DNA of 32,935 bases. Source: Tenacibaculum finnmarkense genomovar ulcerans. GTDB taxonomy: Bacteria; Bacteroidota; Bacteroidia; Flavobacteriales; Flavobacteriaceae. The translations under genes were made by a program, and so were the position numbers. The DNA lies in NCBI RefSeq assembly GCF_900239495.1, contig NZ_OENE01000049.1:1-32935 (forward strand), given 5' to 3'. Positions 15,076 to 23,555 of this stretch are shown in pieces (the first letter of the stretch is position 1; each line of letters opens with the position of its first letter). Below the pieces are notes generated by a model. It was not told the origin of the DNA, searched no databases, and was given only the letters and a program-made list of their open reading frames with translations.

Positions 15076-18000
15076 ATGTTAGATAACATTATAAAATTTT
15101 CAATTAAAAATAAATTGATTATTGGCGCTTTTGTATTGGTATTAATTGGTTGGGGAATTTATTCACTAAAACAATTACCTATCGATGCAGTGCCAGATAT
15201 TACCAATAATCAGGTGCAAATTATTACTTCAGCACCCTCACAATCGGCACAAGATATAGAGCGATTAGTAACATTTCCCATAGAAATGACCATGTCTAGT
15301 ATTCCTGATATTGAAGAAGTTCGTTCTTTTTCTCGTTTCGGACTAAGCGTGGTAACCATTGTTTTTAAAGACGATGTCGATATTTATTGGGCAAGACAAC
15401 AAATTAGCGAACGCTTAAACGAAGCAAAAAGCAATATTCCAGACGGAGTTGGTTCGCCTGAAATGGCGCCTGTAACTACTGGTTTAGGAGAAATTTATCA
15501 ATATACATTATTTGCCGAAGAAGGTTTTAAAGAAAAGTTTCCAATTATGGAGTTGCGTTCTCTTCAAGATTGGGTTGTTCGCCGTCAGTTATTAGGAATC
15601 GAAGGAATTGCAGATGTGAGTAGTTTTGGTGGTTTTTTAAAACAATACGAAGTTGCTTTACAACCCGAAAGACTGCAAACATTGGGTGTAAGTGTTAACG
15701 AAGTTTTAGAGGCTTTATCTAAAAATAATCAAAATACAGGAGGTGCTTATATTGATAAAAACCCGAAGGCATATTTTATCCGAAGCCAAGGATTAATACA
15801 AAACTCGCAAGATATTCAAAATATTGTTATTAAAAACACTCAAAATGGTACGCCTGTTTTAATTAAAGACATTGGAAAAGTACAATTAGGAAGTGCTATC
15901 AGATACGGAGCAATGACCAGAAACGGCGAAGGAGAAGTTGTTGGCGGAATTGTAATGATGCTAAAAGGCGCAAACTCATCAAAAGTAATAAAACGTGTAA
16001 AAGATAGAGTTGCTCAAATTCAAAAAAGTTTACCTGAAGGAGTTATTATTCAACCTTTTTTAGACAGAACAAAATTAGTTGATAAAGCAATTAGCACGGT
16101 AGCCACCAATTTAATTGAAGGTGCTTTAATTGTGATTCTTATTTTGGTATTATTATTAGGAAACTTACGAGCAGGTTTAATTGTTGCATCTGTAATTCCG
16201 TTGGCAATGTTATTTGCTATTATATTGATGAACTTATTTGGAGTTTCAGGAAATTTAATGAGTTTAGGAGCTATTGATTTTGGAATTATAGTGGATGGAT
16301 CGGTGATTATTGTCGAAGCAACATTGCATTATTTAGTGATGAAAAAATCAGGAAAAAAATTAACGCAATCTGAAATGGATGAAGAAGTATATCAATCAGC
16401 TTCAAAAATTAGAACCAGTGCAGCTTTTGGAGAAATCATTATTTTAATTGTATATCTTCCTATTTTGGCGTTGGTTGGTATTGAAGGGAAAATGTTTAAA
16501 CCAATGGCGATAACCGTAAGTTTTGCCATTTTAGGAGCATTTATTTTATCATTAACCTACGTTCCGATGATTAGTGCCTTGTTTTTAAAGAAGACAATTA
16601 GACATCATAATGACAAAAAGAATATTTCTGATAAAATAATAGGAGCATTACAAAATATTTATTCGCCTATTTTAGCCTTTGTTTTAAATTATAAAAAATC
16701 GGTACTTATTGGTGCTGTACTTATTTTTTTATGGAGCCTTTTTACATTTAAAAATATGGGTTCTGAATTTATTCCATCTTTAGATGAAGGAGATTTAGCC
16801 GTTCAAGCAACGGTTTCTACAGGAAGTTCATTATCATATACGATTGATGTTACTAATAAATCTTCAAAATTATTATTAGATGAATTTCCTGATGAAATAG
16901 AACAAATTGTAAGTAGAATTGGTTCATCAGAAATACCTACAGATCCTATGCCTGTTGAAGTTGCTGATATTATTATCATTTTGAAAGATAAAAATGATTG
17001 GACAAAAGCAGCCTCTAAAAACGAGTTGACCGAAAAAATGAATCATTTATTAGATGAAAATATGTTAGGTGTCAATTACGGATTTCAACAACCGATACAA
17101 ATGCGTTTTAATGAATTGATGACAGGAGCACGGCAAGATGTTGTCTTAAAAATTTACGGAGAAGATTTAGATAAATTAGTAAAATACGCAAACGAATTAG
17201 GGAAAATTATTCCTGATGTTGTTGGTGCTGAAGATTTGTATATCGAAAAAATGACAGGTTTAAAACAAATTGTTATTGATTATAAACGAAATCAATTAGC
17301 GTTATATGGTTTAAATATTTCTGATGTAAATACCGCTGTAAATACCGCATTTGCTGGGCAAAGCGCAGGTTCAGTGTATGAAGGTGAACAACGTTATGAT
17401 TTGGTTGTTAGAATGAATAAACAAAACAGAGCAGGGATTAATGATATTCGTAAACTCTATGTAATCACCCCAAATGGCGCACAAATTCCGTTAGAAAGTG
17501 TTGCTAATGTAAGCTTTAAAACAGGACCAAATCAAATACAAAGAGATGATGCAAAACGAAGAATAACAGTAGGTTTTAACGTTCGAGGGCGCGATGTAGC
17601 AAGTATTGTTGCTGAATTACAACAAAAAGTTAGCGAAAAAATACCATTCGATACCGGATATTATATCACCTACGGCGGAACTTTTAAAAACTTAGAAGAA
17701 GCCCGCACACGATTAGGAATCGCAGTTCCTGTTGCATTATTATTGATTTTTTTATTATTATATTTTACTTTTAAATCGATTAAACAAAGTTTTTTAATTT
17801 ATACAGCAATTCCAATGTCGGCAATTGGTGGAATTTTCGCTTTATGGCTTAGAGATATGCCTTTTTCAATATCGGCAGGAATAGGATTTATAGCCTTATT
17901 TGGTGTCGCTGTTTTAAATGGAATTGTGCTAATTGCAGAGTTCAATCGATTAAAAGAAGCGGGAATGACCGATGTAAAAGCGATTATAAAAAAGGGAACT

Positions 18001-19476
18001 TCTGTTCGATTACGCCCTGTAATTATGACAGCTGCAGTGGCTTCATTAGGTTTTTTACCCATGGCAATTTCAGCATCAGCAGGAGCAGAGGTTCAAAAAC
18101 CATTGGCAACCGTGGTGATTGGCGGCTTAATATCAGCAACCTTATTAACCTTATTAATTTTACCTGTTTTATACTTGTTTTCTGAAAATAAATCAAATAA
18201 TAAAAATGCGAAATCGATAAAAATAAGTTCAAAAATATTGAGTTTATTATTTATAGTAACAGCAAGTTTATGTATTCAAGCGCAAGAAAATACGCCAAAA
18301 ATAACACAAATAAATATTCATGAAAATCCTCAGAAATTAAGTGAGAAAAATGTAATTAGTATCGCTTTAAAAAAATCAGTAGCTCGTTATAAATCGGCTT
18401 TAAATATCGCTAAAAATAAAGCAGGAATTGCAAGTGCAATTAGTTTAGAACCTATTTCAATTAAATATCAAGATGTTGGTGTTGCTAAAGGTTTATCAGA
18501 AAAAGAATGGTCTGTAAATCAAAATTTTGGTGCTGTTTTAACACATCTTCAAAAAAGAAAATTAGCAATTTCAAAACATGAATTAGCGATTGCCGAAAAT
18601 GATATTTCTATAAAAGAAACGATTAAAAATACTCGAAGTTTATACCAGCAATGGCATTATTTATATGGGCTTATTTCATTGCTTGAAGAGCAAGAAAAAA
18701 ATAGCACACTGATAAAAAATATTTCTAATAAATTATACAATGCAGGCGAAATAGGAGGTTTAGAAAATGATTTAACAATCTTACAATCTTTAGATATTCA
18801 ATCTAAAAAAAGTACTATTTATAAGGATTTTACATCCGTAGAAAATAAATTAAAAGAAGTATTACAAATTAAAAATACTATAATCCCTGAAACAAAATTT
18901 CCTATTAAAAAAACGCTGAAAAATGCTGTTTTACTTCAACATAATAGCGAAAAAGAGAATCTTTCAAAAGCCTTCTTAGAAATTTTATCTAAAAGAGAAA
19001 AAGTAGCTAAAAAGAATATTTTAGTAGCTAAATCAGCTTATTTCCCAGAGATAACCGCAGGGATTATCAATAGAAAAACAGAAAATGCAACCGATTATAC
19101 AGGTTTTAATATCGGATTGAATGTTCCTATTTCTTTTTGGGCTAATAATGCTAAAATTAAACAGCAAAAAATAATATCCGAAGAAATAGCTTTTGAAAAT
19201 CAAGCGAATAAAATAGCTATTCAAAATAATTTTAAAAGTTTACAAGAACAATTAACCTATTTAAAAACGGAATTAGTTGGTATTGAAGCCATGAAAATAA
19301 AGGCTGATAATTTTATCAAAAAACTGAAAATAGCTTACAGTGTTGGCGAAATAGATGCCTATAAATACAACCAAAGTTTTAATACCTATTTTCAGGTGAT
19401 GCAAAATTATTTGTTGTTGATTCATAATTATAATCAAACAGTAATTAGCTACGAATTTTACACAAAAAATAATTAA
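15076..19476 (+). CDS. czcA: CzcA-type heavy-metal RND efflux pump fused to a CzcC/TolC-like outer membrane factor
   Basis: A 1466-residue fusion. Residues 1-1035 are a full HME-RND proton antiporter: N-terminal helix, porter domain, TM4 motif DFGIIVDGSVIIVE (401-414, Asp401, Asp407, Glu414), the second periplasmic domain and the final helices. The DFG...D...E pattern is that of Zn/Co/Cd pumps (CzcA), not of Cu/Ag CusA. Residues about 1036-1050 are a polar linker rich in Asn, Lys and Ser. At 1050-1071 a hydrophobic segment ending CIQAQEN looks like a signal or membrane helix. Residues 1072-1466 form a TolC-family domain (helical hairpins, FPEITAGIINRK, NVPISFW). The extra helix is needed to bring the TolC part into the periplasm. 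Such fusions occur elsewhere in Bacteroidota. czcB follows 72 bp on. Confidence 0.93.
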   Translation: MLDNIIKFSIKNKLIIGAFVLVLIGWGIYSLKQLPIDAVPDITNNQVQIITSAPSQSAQDIERLVTFPIEMTMSSIPDIEEVRSFSRFGLSVVTIVFKDDVDIYWARQQISERLNEAKSNIPDGVGSPEMAPVTTGLGEIYQYTLFAEEGFKEKFPIMELRSLQDWVVRRQLLGIEGIADVSSFGGFLKQYEVALQPERLQTLGVSVNEVLEALSKNNQNTGGAYIDKNPKAYFIRSQGLIQNSQDIQNIVIKNTQNGTPVLIKDIGKVQLGSAIRYGAMTRNGEGEVVGGIVMMLKGANSSKVIKRVKDRVAQIQKSLPEGVIIQPFLDRTKLVDKAISTVATNLIEGALIVILILVLLLGNLRAGLIVASVIPLAMLFAIILMNLFGVSGNLMSLGAIDFGIIVDGSVIIVEATLHYLVMKKSGKKLTQSEMDEEVYQSASKIRTSAAFGEIIILIVYLPILALVGIEGKMFKPMAITVSFAILGAFILSLTYVPMISALFLKKTIRHHNDKKNISDKIIGALQNIYSPILAFVLNYKKSVLIGAVLIFLWSLFTFKNMGSEFIPSLDEGDLAVQATVSTGSSLSYTIDVTNKSSKLLLDEFPDEIEQIVSRIGSSEIPTDPMPVEVADIIIILKDKNDWTKAASKNELTEKMNHLLDENMLGVNYGFQQPIQMRFNELMTGARQDVVLKIYGEDLDKLVKYANELGKIIPDVVGAEDLYIEKMTGLKQIVIDYKRNQLALYGLNISDVNTAVNTAFAGQSAGSVYEGEQRYDLVVRMNKQNRAGINDIRKLYVITPNGAQIPLESVANVSFKTGPNQIQRDDAKRRITVGFNVRGRDVASIVAELQQKVSEKIPFDTGYYITYGGTFKNLEEARTRLGIAVPVALLLIFLLLYFTFKSIKQSFLIYTAIPMSAIGGIFALWLRDMPFSISAGIGFIALFGVAVLNGIVLIAEFNRLKEAGMTDVKAIIKKGTSVRLRPVIMTAAVASLGFLPMAISASAGAEVQKPLATVVIGGLISATLLTLLILPVLYLFSENKSNNKNAKSIKISSKILSLLFIVTASLCIQAQENTPKITQINIHENPQKLSEKNVISIALKKSVARYKSALNIAKNKAGIASAISLEPISIKYQDVGVAKGLSEKEWSVNQNFGAVLTHLQKRKLAISKHELAIAENDISIKETIKNTRSLYQQWHYLYGLISLLEEQEKNSTLIKNISNKLYNAGEIGGLENDLTILQSLDIQSKKSTIYKDFTSVENKLKEVLQIKNTIIPETKFPIKKTLKNAVLLQHNSEKENLSKAFLEILSKREKVAKKNILVAKSAYFPEITAGIINRKTENATDYTGFNIGLNVPISFWANNAKIKQQKIISEEIAFENQANKIAIQNNFKSLQEQLTYLKTELVGIEAMKIKADNFIKKLKIAYSVGEIDAYKYNQSFNTYFQVMQNYLLLIHNYNQTVISYEFYTKNN

Positions 19477-19548
19477 AAATTAAAAAATATCCGACTTTTA
19501 TTTAATCGATTTAGTAAAGATTTAGTCAGGAAAAAAACATATAAAAAG

Positions 19549-20796
19549 ATGAAAAAATATATCAATATAATCAGTTTATTAATAACAATAGTATCGATTA
19601 TCAGTTGTAATTCGGAAAAAGAAGACCATACAGGACACGATCATGCATCCGAAGAAAAAACAGGAACACATAAAAAAAATAACGGCAAAAATAACGGTAA
19701 AAATAAAAGCGAACATCAAGTTGAAAATGAAGAACATGCCAAAAATGAATTGCATTTAACAAGCGCACAAATAACATCAGCAAATATAAAAATAGCCGAA
19801 ATTACCCAACGAAAAATACGCAATAGCATTACCGTAACAGGAACAATAGAAGTGCCTCCGCAAAGTAAAGCAACTATTTATGCGCCCTTAGAATCGTTTG
19901 TATATAAAACCTATTTATTGCCTGGCGATAAGGTGAAAAAAGGGCAGACCGTTGCCGTTTTAGAGCATCCAAATTTTATAAAATTGCAATATTCGTATTT
20001 AGAGGCAGTGAATAATAATAAGGTTACAAAGGCGGATTATGAGCGTAAAAAAATGCTGTTAGCAAACGAAATTACCTCAAAAAAATCGTTTCAAATAGCG
20101 CAAAGTATGTATCATTCTTCAAAAAGTTTAGTAGCTAGTTATGCTGCACAATTAAAGATGGCAAATTTATCGGCAAGTAGCATTTTAACAAATGGAATTC
20201 AACAATATGTGTATATAAAAGCGCCAATTTCGGGCTATGTGGTAGAAAATATCTTAAATAAAGGGCTTTTTTTAGCGGCAAATTCGGAAATGATGGAAAT
20301 TATTGACACCGACCATATGCATGCCGAATTAAATGTTTTTGGAACAGATATTACCAAAATTAAAAAAGGCGATGAGTTTATTTTTAAACCTTCGGGAATT
20401 GATACCAAATATAAAGGTTACATTAAATTAATCAGTCAAAAAATAAACGATAAAACAAAAACGGTAAATGTTCACGGGCATTTTGAGGATGAAAAAAATA
20501 GCCTAAAATCAGGAATGTTTATCAATGCGGAAATATTATTAAATGGCGAAAAAACATTTGCAATTCCTCAGGCTGCAATTATAGAAAAAGAAGGCGAAAG
20601 CTTTATATTTGCTGCCGAAAATACTGTGGAATTTATTCCTTTAAAAGTAACTTTAGGGAATAGTGATACAGGTTTTGTAGCTATAAAAACAATTGAAGGA
20701 AATAATTTTGATGTTAAAATAGTTACGCAAGGTGCTCATTTTTTAAAGGGCAAATTATTACAACAAGCAGGTGGCATGGAAGGTCATGTGCATTAA
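19549..20796 (+). CDS. czcB: Efflux RND periplasmic adaptor lipoprotein, CzcB-like
   Basis: 415 residues, the membrane fusion protein linking the pump to its outer-membrane channel. It has a lipoprotein signal with Cys20 (TIVSIISC). A His- and Lys/Asn-rich tail follows (HTGHDHASEEKTGTHKK...), a probable metal-binding leader. After about residue 85 comes the usual adaptor order: beta-barrel entry (ITVTGTIEVPPQSK), lipoyl half (PLESFVYKTYLLPGDKVKKG), alpha-hairpin, second lipoyl half (VYIKAPISGYVVENILNKG) and barrel. The His-rich leader supports a divalent heavy-metal substrate. It is encoded after the fused pump and four bases before the HupE-like gene, so it belongs to one operon. Confidence 0.92.
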   Translation: MKKYINIISLLITIVSIISCNSEKEDHTGHDHASEEKTGTHKKNNGKNNGKNKSEHQVENEEHAKNELHLTSAQITSANIKIAEITQRKIRNSITVTGTIEVPPQSKATIYAPLESFVYKTYLLPGDKVKKGQTVAVLEHPNFIKLQYSYLEAVNNNKVTKADYERKKMLLANEITSKKSFQIAQSMYHSSKSLVASYAAQLKMANLSASSILTNGIQQYVYIKAPISGYVVENILNKGLFLAANSEMMEIIDTDHMHAELNVFGTDITKIKKGDEFIFKPSGIDTKYKGYIKLISQKINDKTKTVNVHGHFEDEKNSLKSGMFINAEILLNGEKTFAIPQAAIIEKEGESFIFAAENTVEFIPLKVTLGNSDTGFVAIKTIEGNNFDVKIVTQGAHFLKGKLLQQAGGMEGHVH

Positions 20797-20800
20797 TTAG

Positions 20801-21490
20801 ATGACGATGGATTTTAAAAAAAACCGATTATTAGCACTCATTTTAGTACTCATTCCTTTGGCGGGTTTTGCCCACGGAGTAGATGATAGTACCCAATTAT
20901 TTTTAGTAAATAATAAGGGCGTTTCTTTTGGCGCTTTTCTTTATATGGGTGCCAAACACATGCTTACGGGCTATGATCATTTACTTTTTTTGGTAGGAGT
21001 TTTGTTCTTTTTGTATAAAACAAAAGACATTATAAAGTACGTTACTTATTTTACAATTGGGCATAGTATTACTTTATTATTAGGCGTATTAACTGATGTG
21101 AGTATCAATGCTTTTTTGATAGATGCCATTATAGCATTTTCAATAATATATAAAGGATTTGATAATTTAGGCGGTTTTAAAACGCTTTTTAACAAACAAC
21201 CTGACACTAAAAAAGCCGTGTTAATTTTCGGTTTATTTCACGGGTTGGGGTTGGCTACTAAATTGCAAGAATTTCAATTAGATAAAGACGGGCTTCTTGT
21301 TAATTTATTAGGCTTTAATTTAGGTGTAGAAATAGGGCAGTTTTTAGCCTTAGGTGCAATTTTATTGTGTATTTCTTACTGGCGACACTTTGAAAGTTTT
21401 TTAAAATTTTCAAAGGTGACCAATATACTTTTAATGACTGCAGGATTTTTATTATTAGGATATCAATTAACAGGATATTTCATTTTATAA
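20801..21490 (+). CDS. HupE/UreJ-like membrane protein
   Basis: 229 residues with about six or seven membrane helices and an N-terminal signal ending AGFAHG. Conserved His/Asp sites stand at the helix ends: HMLTGYDHLLF, FTIGHSITLLLG and GLFHGLGLA. HupE/UreJ proteins are tied to Ni/Co handling in hydrogenase and urease clusters; neither enzyme is encoded here, so in this operon it more likely assists heavy-metal homeostasis (inference). It could begin at either ATG (20801 or 20807). It lies four bases after the adaptor gene and 10 bases before the anchor gene. Confidence 0.85.
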   Translation: MTMDFKKNRLLALILVLIPLAGFAHGVDDSTQLFLVNNKGVSFGAFLYMGAKHMLTGYDHLLFLVGVLFFLYKTKDIIKYVTYFTIGHSITLLLGVLTDVSINAFLIDAIIAFSIIYKGFDNLGGFKTLFNKQPDTKKAVLIFGLFHGLGLATKLQEFQLDKDGLLVNLLGFNLGVEIGQFLALGAILLCISYWRHFESFLKFSKVTNILLMTAGFLLLGYQLTGYFIL

Positions 21491-21500
21491 CATACAGATA

Positions 21501-22139
21501 ATGACAACAACAAATAAACAAAATTTAATGAGTAAAAAACAATTATTAAAATCAGTTTTTTTAGCATTTATTGTAGGATTATTAGTTCTTTTAGTAGCTA
21601 TTTTACCTGCCGAATATGGCGTAGATCCTTTAGGTACAGGTAAATTAATGGGCTTTGCTAAGCTGTATCAAGAAAATAAAAAAGAGCTAGTAAGCGATGC
21701 TTCATCTAAATTAAATTTCAAGAAAATAACGCTTAAAAGTATTGGTTCTGATCCAAGTATTGTAAAACCTTTAGAGGCTAATAATCCGCCTTCTGAACAG
21801 CGATTAACTGAAAGAGAAGATAGTATTCGTGTTATTGTTCCTGCTAAAAAAGGGATAGAGTATAAGGTTAATACCCTTAAATACAGTAGTTTTAATTATG
21901 AATGGTCATCAGAAAAAAAAGATATTCTTTATACTGATTTTCATGGGGAAGTAAAACAAAACAACCCGCCTGAAGAGGTGTTTTATGAAAGTTATACCGT
22001 CGCATATTCTAATAATATGGCAGGAACTTTTACCGCTCCTTTTAAAGGAAAACACGGTTGGTATTTTAAAAATTTAACCGATAAAGATATTACTGTTGTT
22101 TTAAAATTAAAAGGACACTACAAAGTGTTTATGAAATAA
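21501..22139 (+). CDS. Transmembrane anchor protein of heavy-metal efflux operons
   Basis: 212 residues. A cytoplasmic N-terminal tail is followed by one membrane helix (SVFLAFIVGLLVLLVAILP), then the motif AEYGVDPLGTGKLMGF and a periplasmic domain ending GTFTAPFKGKHGWYFKNLTD and KLKGHYKVFMK. The PAEYGxDPxGxG block and GWYF end match the family often called transmembrane anchor protein, found with RND metal pumps in Gram-negative bacteria (from memory). The C-terminal part resembles a GOLD-type beta-sandwich (inference). Either Met1 or Met10 could be the start. It is last in the czc-like operon; no strong terminator was seen before the prohibitin gene. Molecular role unknown. Confidence 0.75.
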   Translation: MTTTNKQNLMSKKQLLKSVFLAFIVGLLVLLVAILPAEYGVDPLGTGKLMGFAKLYQENKKELVSDASSKLNFKKITLKSIGSDPSIVKPLEANNPPSEQRLTEREDSIRVIVPAKKGIEYKVNTLKYSSFNYEWSSEKKDILYTDFHGEVKQNNPPEEVFYESYTVAYSNNMAGTFTAPFKGKHGWYFKNLTDKDITVVLKLKGHYKVFMK

Positions 22140-22186
22140 GTAATTTTAAGGTTTCGCTTTCGTATCATTTAAAACAAGATTAATTG

Positions 22187-22194
22187 TACATTTG
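22187..22194 (+). promoter_or_regulatory. Bacteroidota -7 promoter box for the prohibitin-like gene
   Basis: TACATTTG is an exact TAnnTTTG match, 26 bp before the ATG at 22221, suggesting the gene has its own promoter apart from the efflux operon. Confidence 0.5.
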
Positions 22195-22220
22195 AAATTA
22201 AAATAAATTAAACTATAAAA

Positions 22221-23057
22221 ATGAATAATAACAGACAATTAGATTTTCAATTACCAAAAGGAGGTTTTCTTTTAGGAATAATCGCTGTACTTGGAATTAT
22301 TGCTTTTACAAAATCGACAGTAACCATAAAATCAGGGCAGGCAGGTGTTTTATATAAAACATTTGGTGGTGGTGTAGTAACTGACCAGCCAGCAATGGGC
22401 GAGGGGTTTCAAATTGTAGCACCTTGGAATAAAGTTTTTATTTACGAGGTACGTCAGCAAGAGATTTTTGAAAAAATGCAAGTTTTATCATCTAATGGAT
22501 TAGAAATTAGACTAGAAGCTTCTGCTTGGTTTCAACCTCAATCTGATAAAATTGGTTCTTTACATCAAGAAAAAGGAGAAAATTATATTTCAAGAGTTAT
22601 TCAACCAGCTATTCGTTCGGCAGCTCGTAGTGTTGTTGGTCGTTATACGCCAGAACAATTATATTCTAGTAAAAGAGATGTGATTCAAACAGAAATTTTT
22701 GCAGAAACAAAAAAGATTTTAGACAAGCAATTTATTCAATTAAATGAAATTTTAGTTAGAGATGTAACCTTACCAACAACCATTAAAACGGCAATTGAGC
22801 GTAAGTTAAAACAAGAGCAAGAATCTTTAGAATATGAGTTCAGATTAGTTACTGCTCAAAAAGAAGCTGAAAAACAAATTATTGAAGCAAAAGGTAAAGC
22901 GGATGCAAATAAAATTTTAAGCGCTTCTTTAACCGATAAAATTTTACAAGATAAAGGAATTGAAGCTACCTTAAAATTAGCAAATTCGCCAAACAGTAAA
23001 GTTGTTTTAATTGGTTCGGGTAAAAGTGGAATGCCAATTATTTTAGGAAATCAATAA
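22221..23057 (+). CDS. Prohibitin-like SPFH/Band 7 protein
   Basis: 278 residues. One N-terminal membrane helix (GGFLLGIIAVLGIIAF) is followed by the SPFH domain (TVTIKSGQAGVLYKTFGGGV to about residue 185, with RVIQPAIRSAARSVVGRYTPEQLYSS) and a coiled-coil Glu/Lys/Ala-rich region (KQEQESLEYEFRLVTAQKEA). It probably forms large ring assemblies at the inner membrane, where bacterial relatives organise lipids or control FtsH-type proteases. Neither partner gene is nearby. Length and layout are normal for the family. A strong terminator follows. Confidence 0.92.
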   Translation: MNNNRQLDFQLPKGGFLLGIIAVLGIIAFTKSTVTIKSGQAGVLYKTFGGGVVTDQPAMGEGFQIVAPWNKVFIYEVRQQEIFEKMQVLSSNGLEIRLEASAWFQPQSDKIGSLHQEKGENYISRVIQPAIRSAARSVVGRYTPEQLYSSKRDVIQTEIFAETKKILDKQFIQLNEILVRDVTLPTTIKTAIERKLKQEQESLEYEFRLVTAQKEAEKQIIEAKGKADANKILSASLTDKILQDKGIEATLKLANSPNSKVVLIGSGKSGMPIILGNQ

Positions 23058-23091
23058 AAAGCATTACACTAAAATTTAAGAATAAATTTAA

Positions 23092-23124
23092 AACTCTGAA
23101 CAGTTACTTGTTCAGAGTTTTTTT
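23092..23124 (+). terminator. Terminator of the prohibitin-like gene
   Basis: AACTCTGAACA and TTGTTCAGAGTT pair around a short loop, followed by a run of T, 35 bp after the stop codon. Confidence 0.88.
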
Positions 23125-23281
23125 ATGCTGTTTTATTTTCTCTTTTAAGCGCCTGTTTAAATTTCATCTAAAAAAGTTTTGTAACATAAAAATAAGAAAT
23201 CGAATCTGTCAAAGGGATTTTAGTTCCGTTTCGCATCCTGATTTGCCGTAGTTATTCCCTTTTTTTGATAATTCTTTAGGC

Positions 23282-23355
23282 GATTATTCTTGTCAATTCG
23301 AGTGATTTTAATGACTAGAAGGAATTTGAAGAAAAAAAATCACTCGAACTGACAG
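23282..23355 (+). repeat. Family B interspersed repeat, copy 2
   Basis: GATTATTCTTGTCAATTCGA, then GTGATTTTAATGACTAGAAG, then AAAAAATCACTCGAACTGACAG. Here the inverted ends are nearly perfect (TTGTCAATTCGAGTGATTTT against AAAATCACTCGAACTGACA), but the TTCTCGATAC block found in the other copies is missing. It lies in the 498-bp gap between the prohibitin and helicase genes, where nothing but this repeat and two terminators was recognised. Confidence 0.7.
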
Positions 23356-23480
23356 ATTATTTGTGAATTTTTATAATAAAATTTTATTGACTACAAATTA
23401 AACAGGCTCTATGTTTTTTTATTAAAAAACTATAAAGTAAAAATAGGAGAGAAGTTTTCTTTTGATAAAAAATGAAACAA

Positions 23481-23510
23481 AAAAAGTCAGCTCAATTGAG
23501 CTGACTTTTT
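23481..23510. terminator. Bidirectional terminator ahead of the DEAD-box helicase stop
   Basis: AAAAAGTCAGCTCAATTGAG with CTGACTTTTT is a perfect 30-bp palindrome with A and T tails. It lies 46 bp past the helicase stop on the minus strand and serves converging transcription from both sides. Confidence 0.88.
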
Positions 23511-23555
23511 TATAAAATATATAAATAATCGAATTTAAGAATAATCTTAAATTAA

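Noticed and set aside
15076..19476. CzcA-CzcC fusion as an assembly error joining two genes
   Set aside because: The frame is open throughout with a sensible linker, and fusions of this kind are known from other Bacteroidota as far as I recall; it is kept as one gene.
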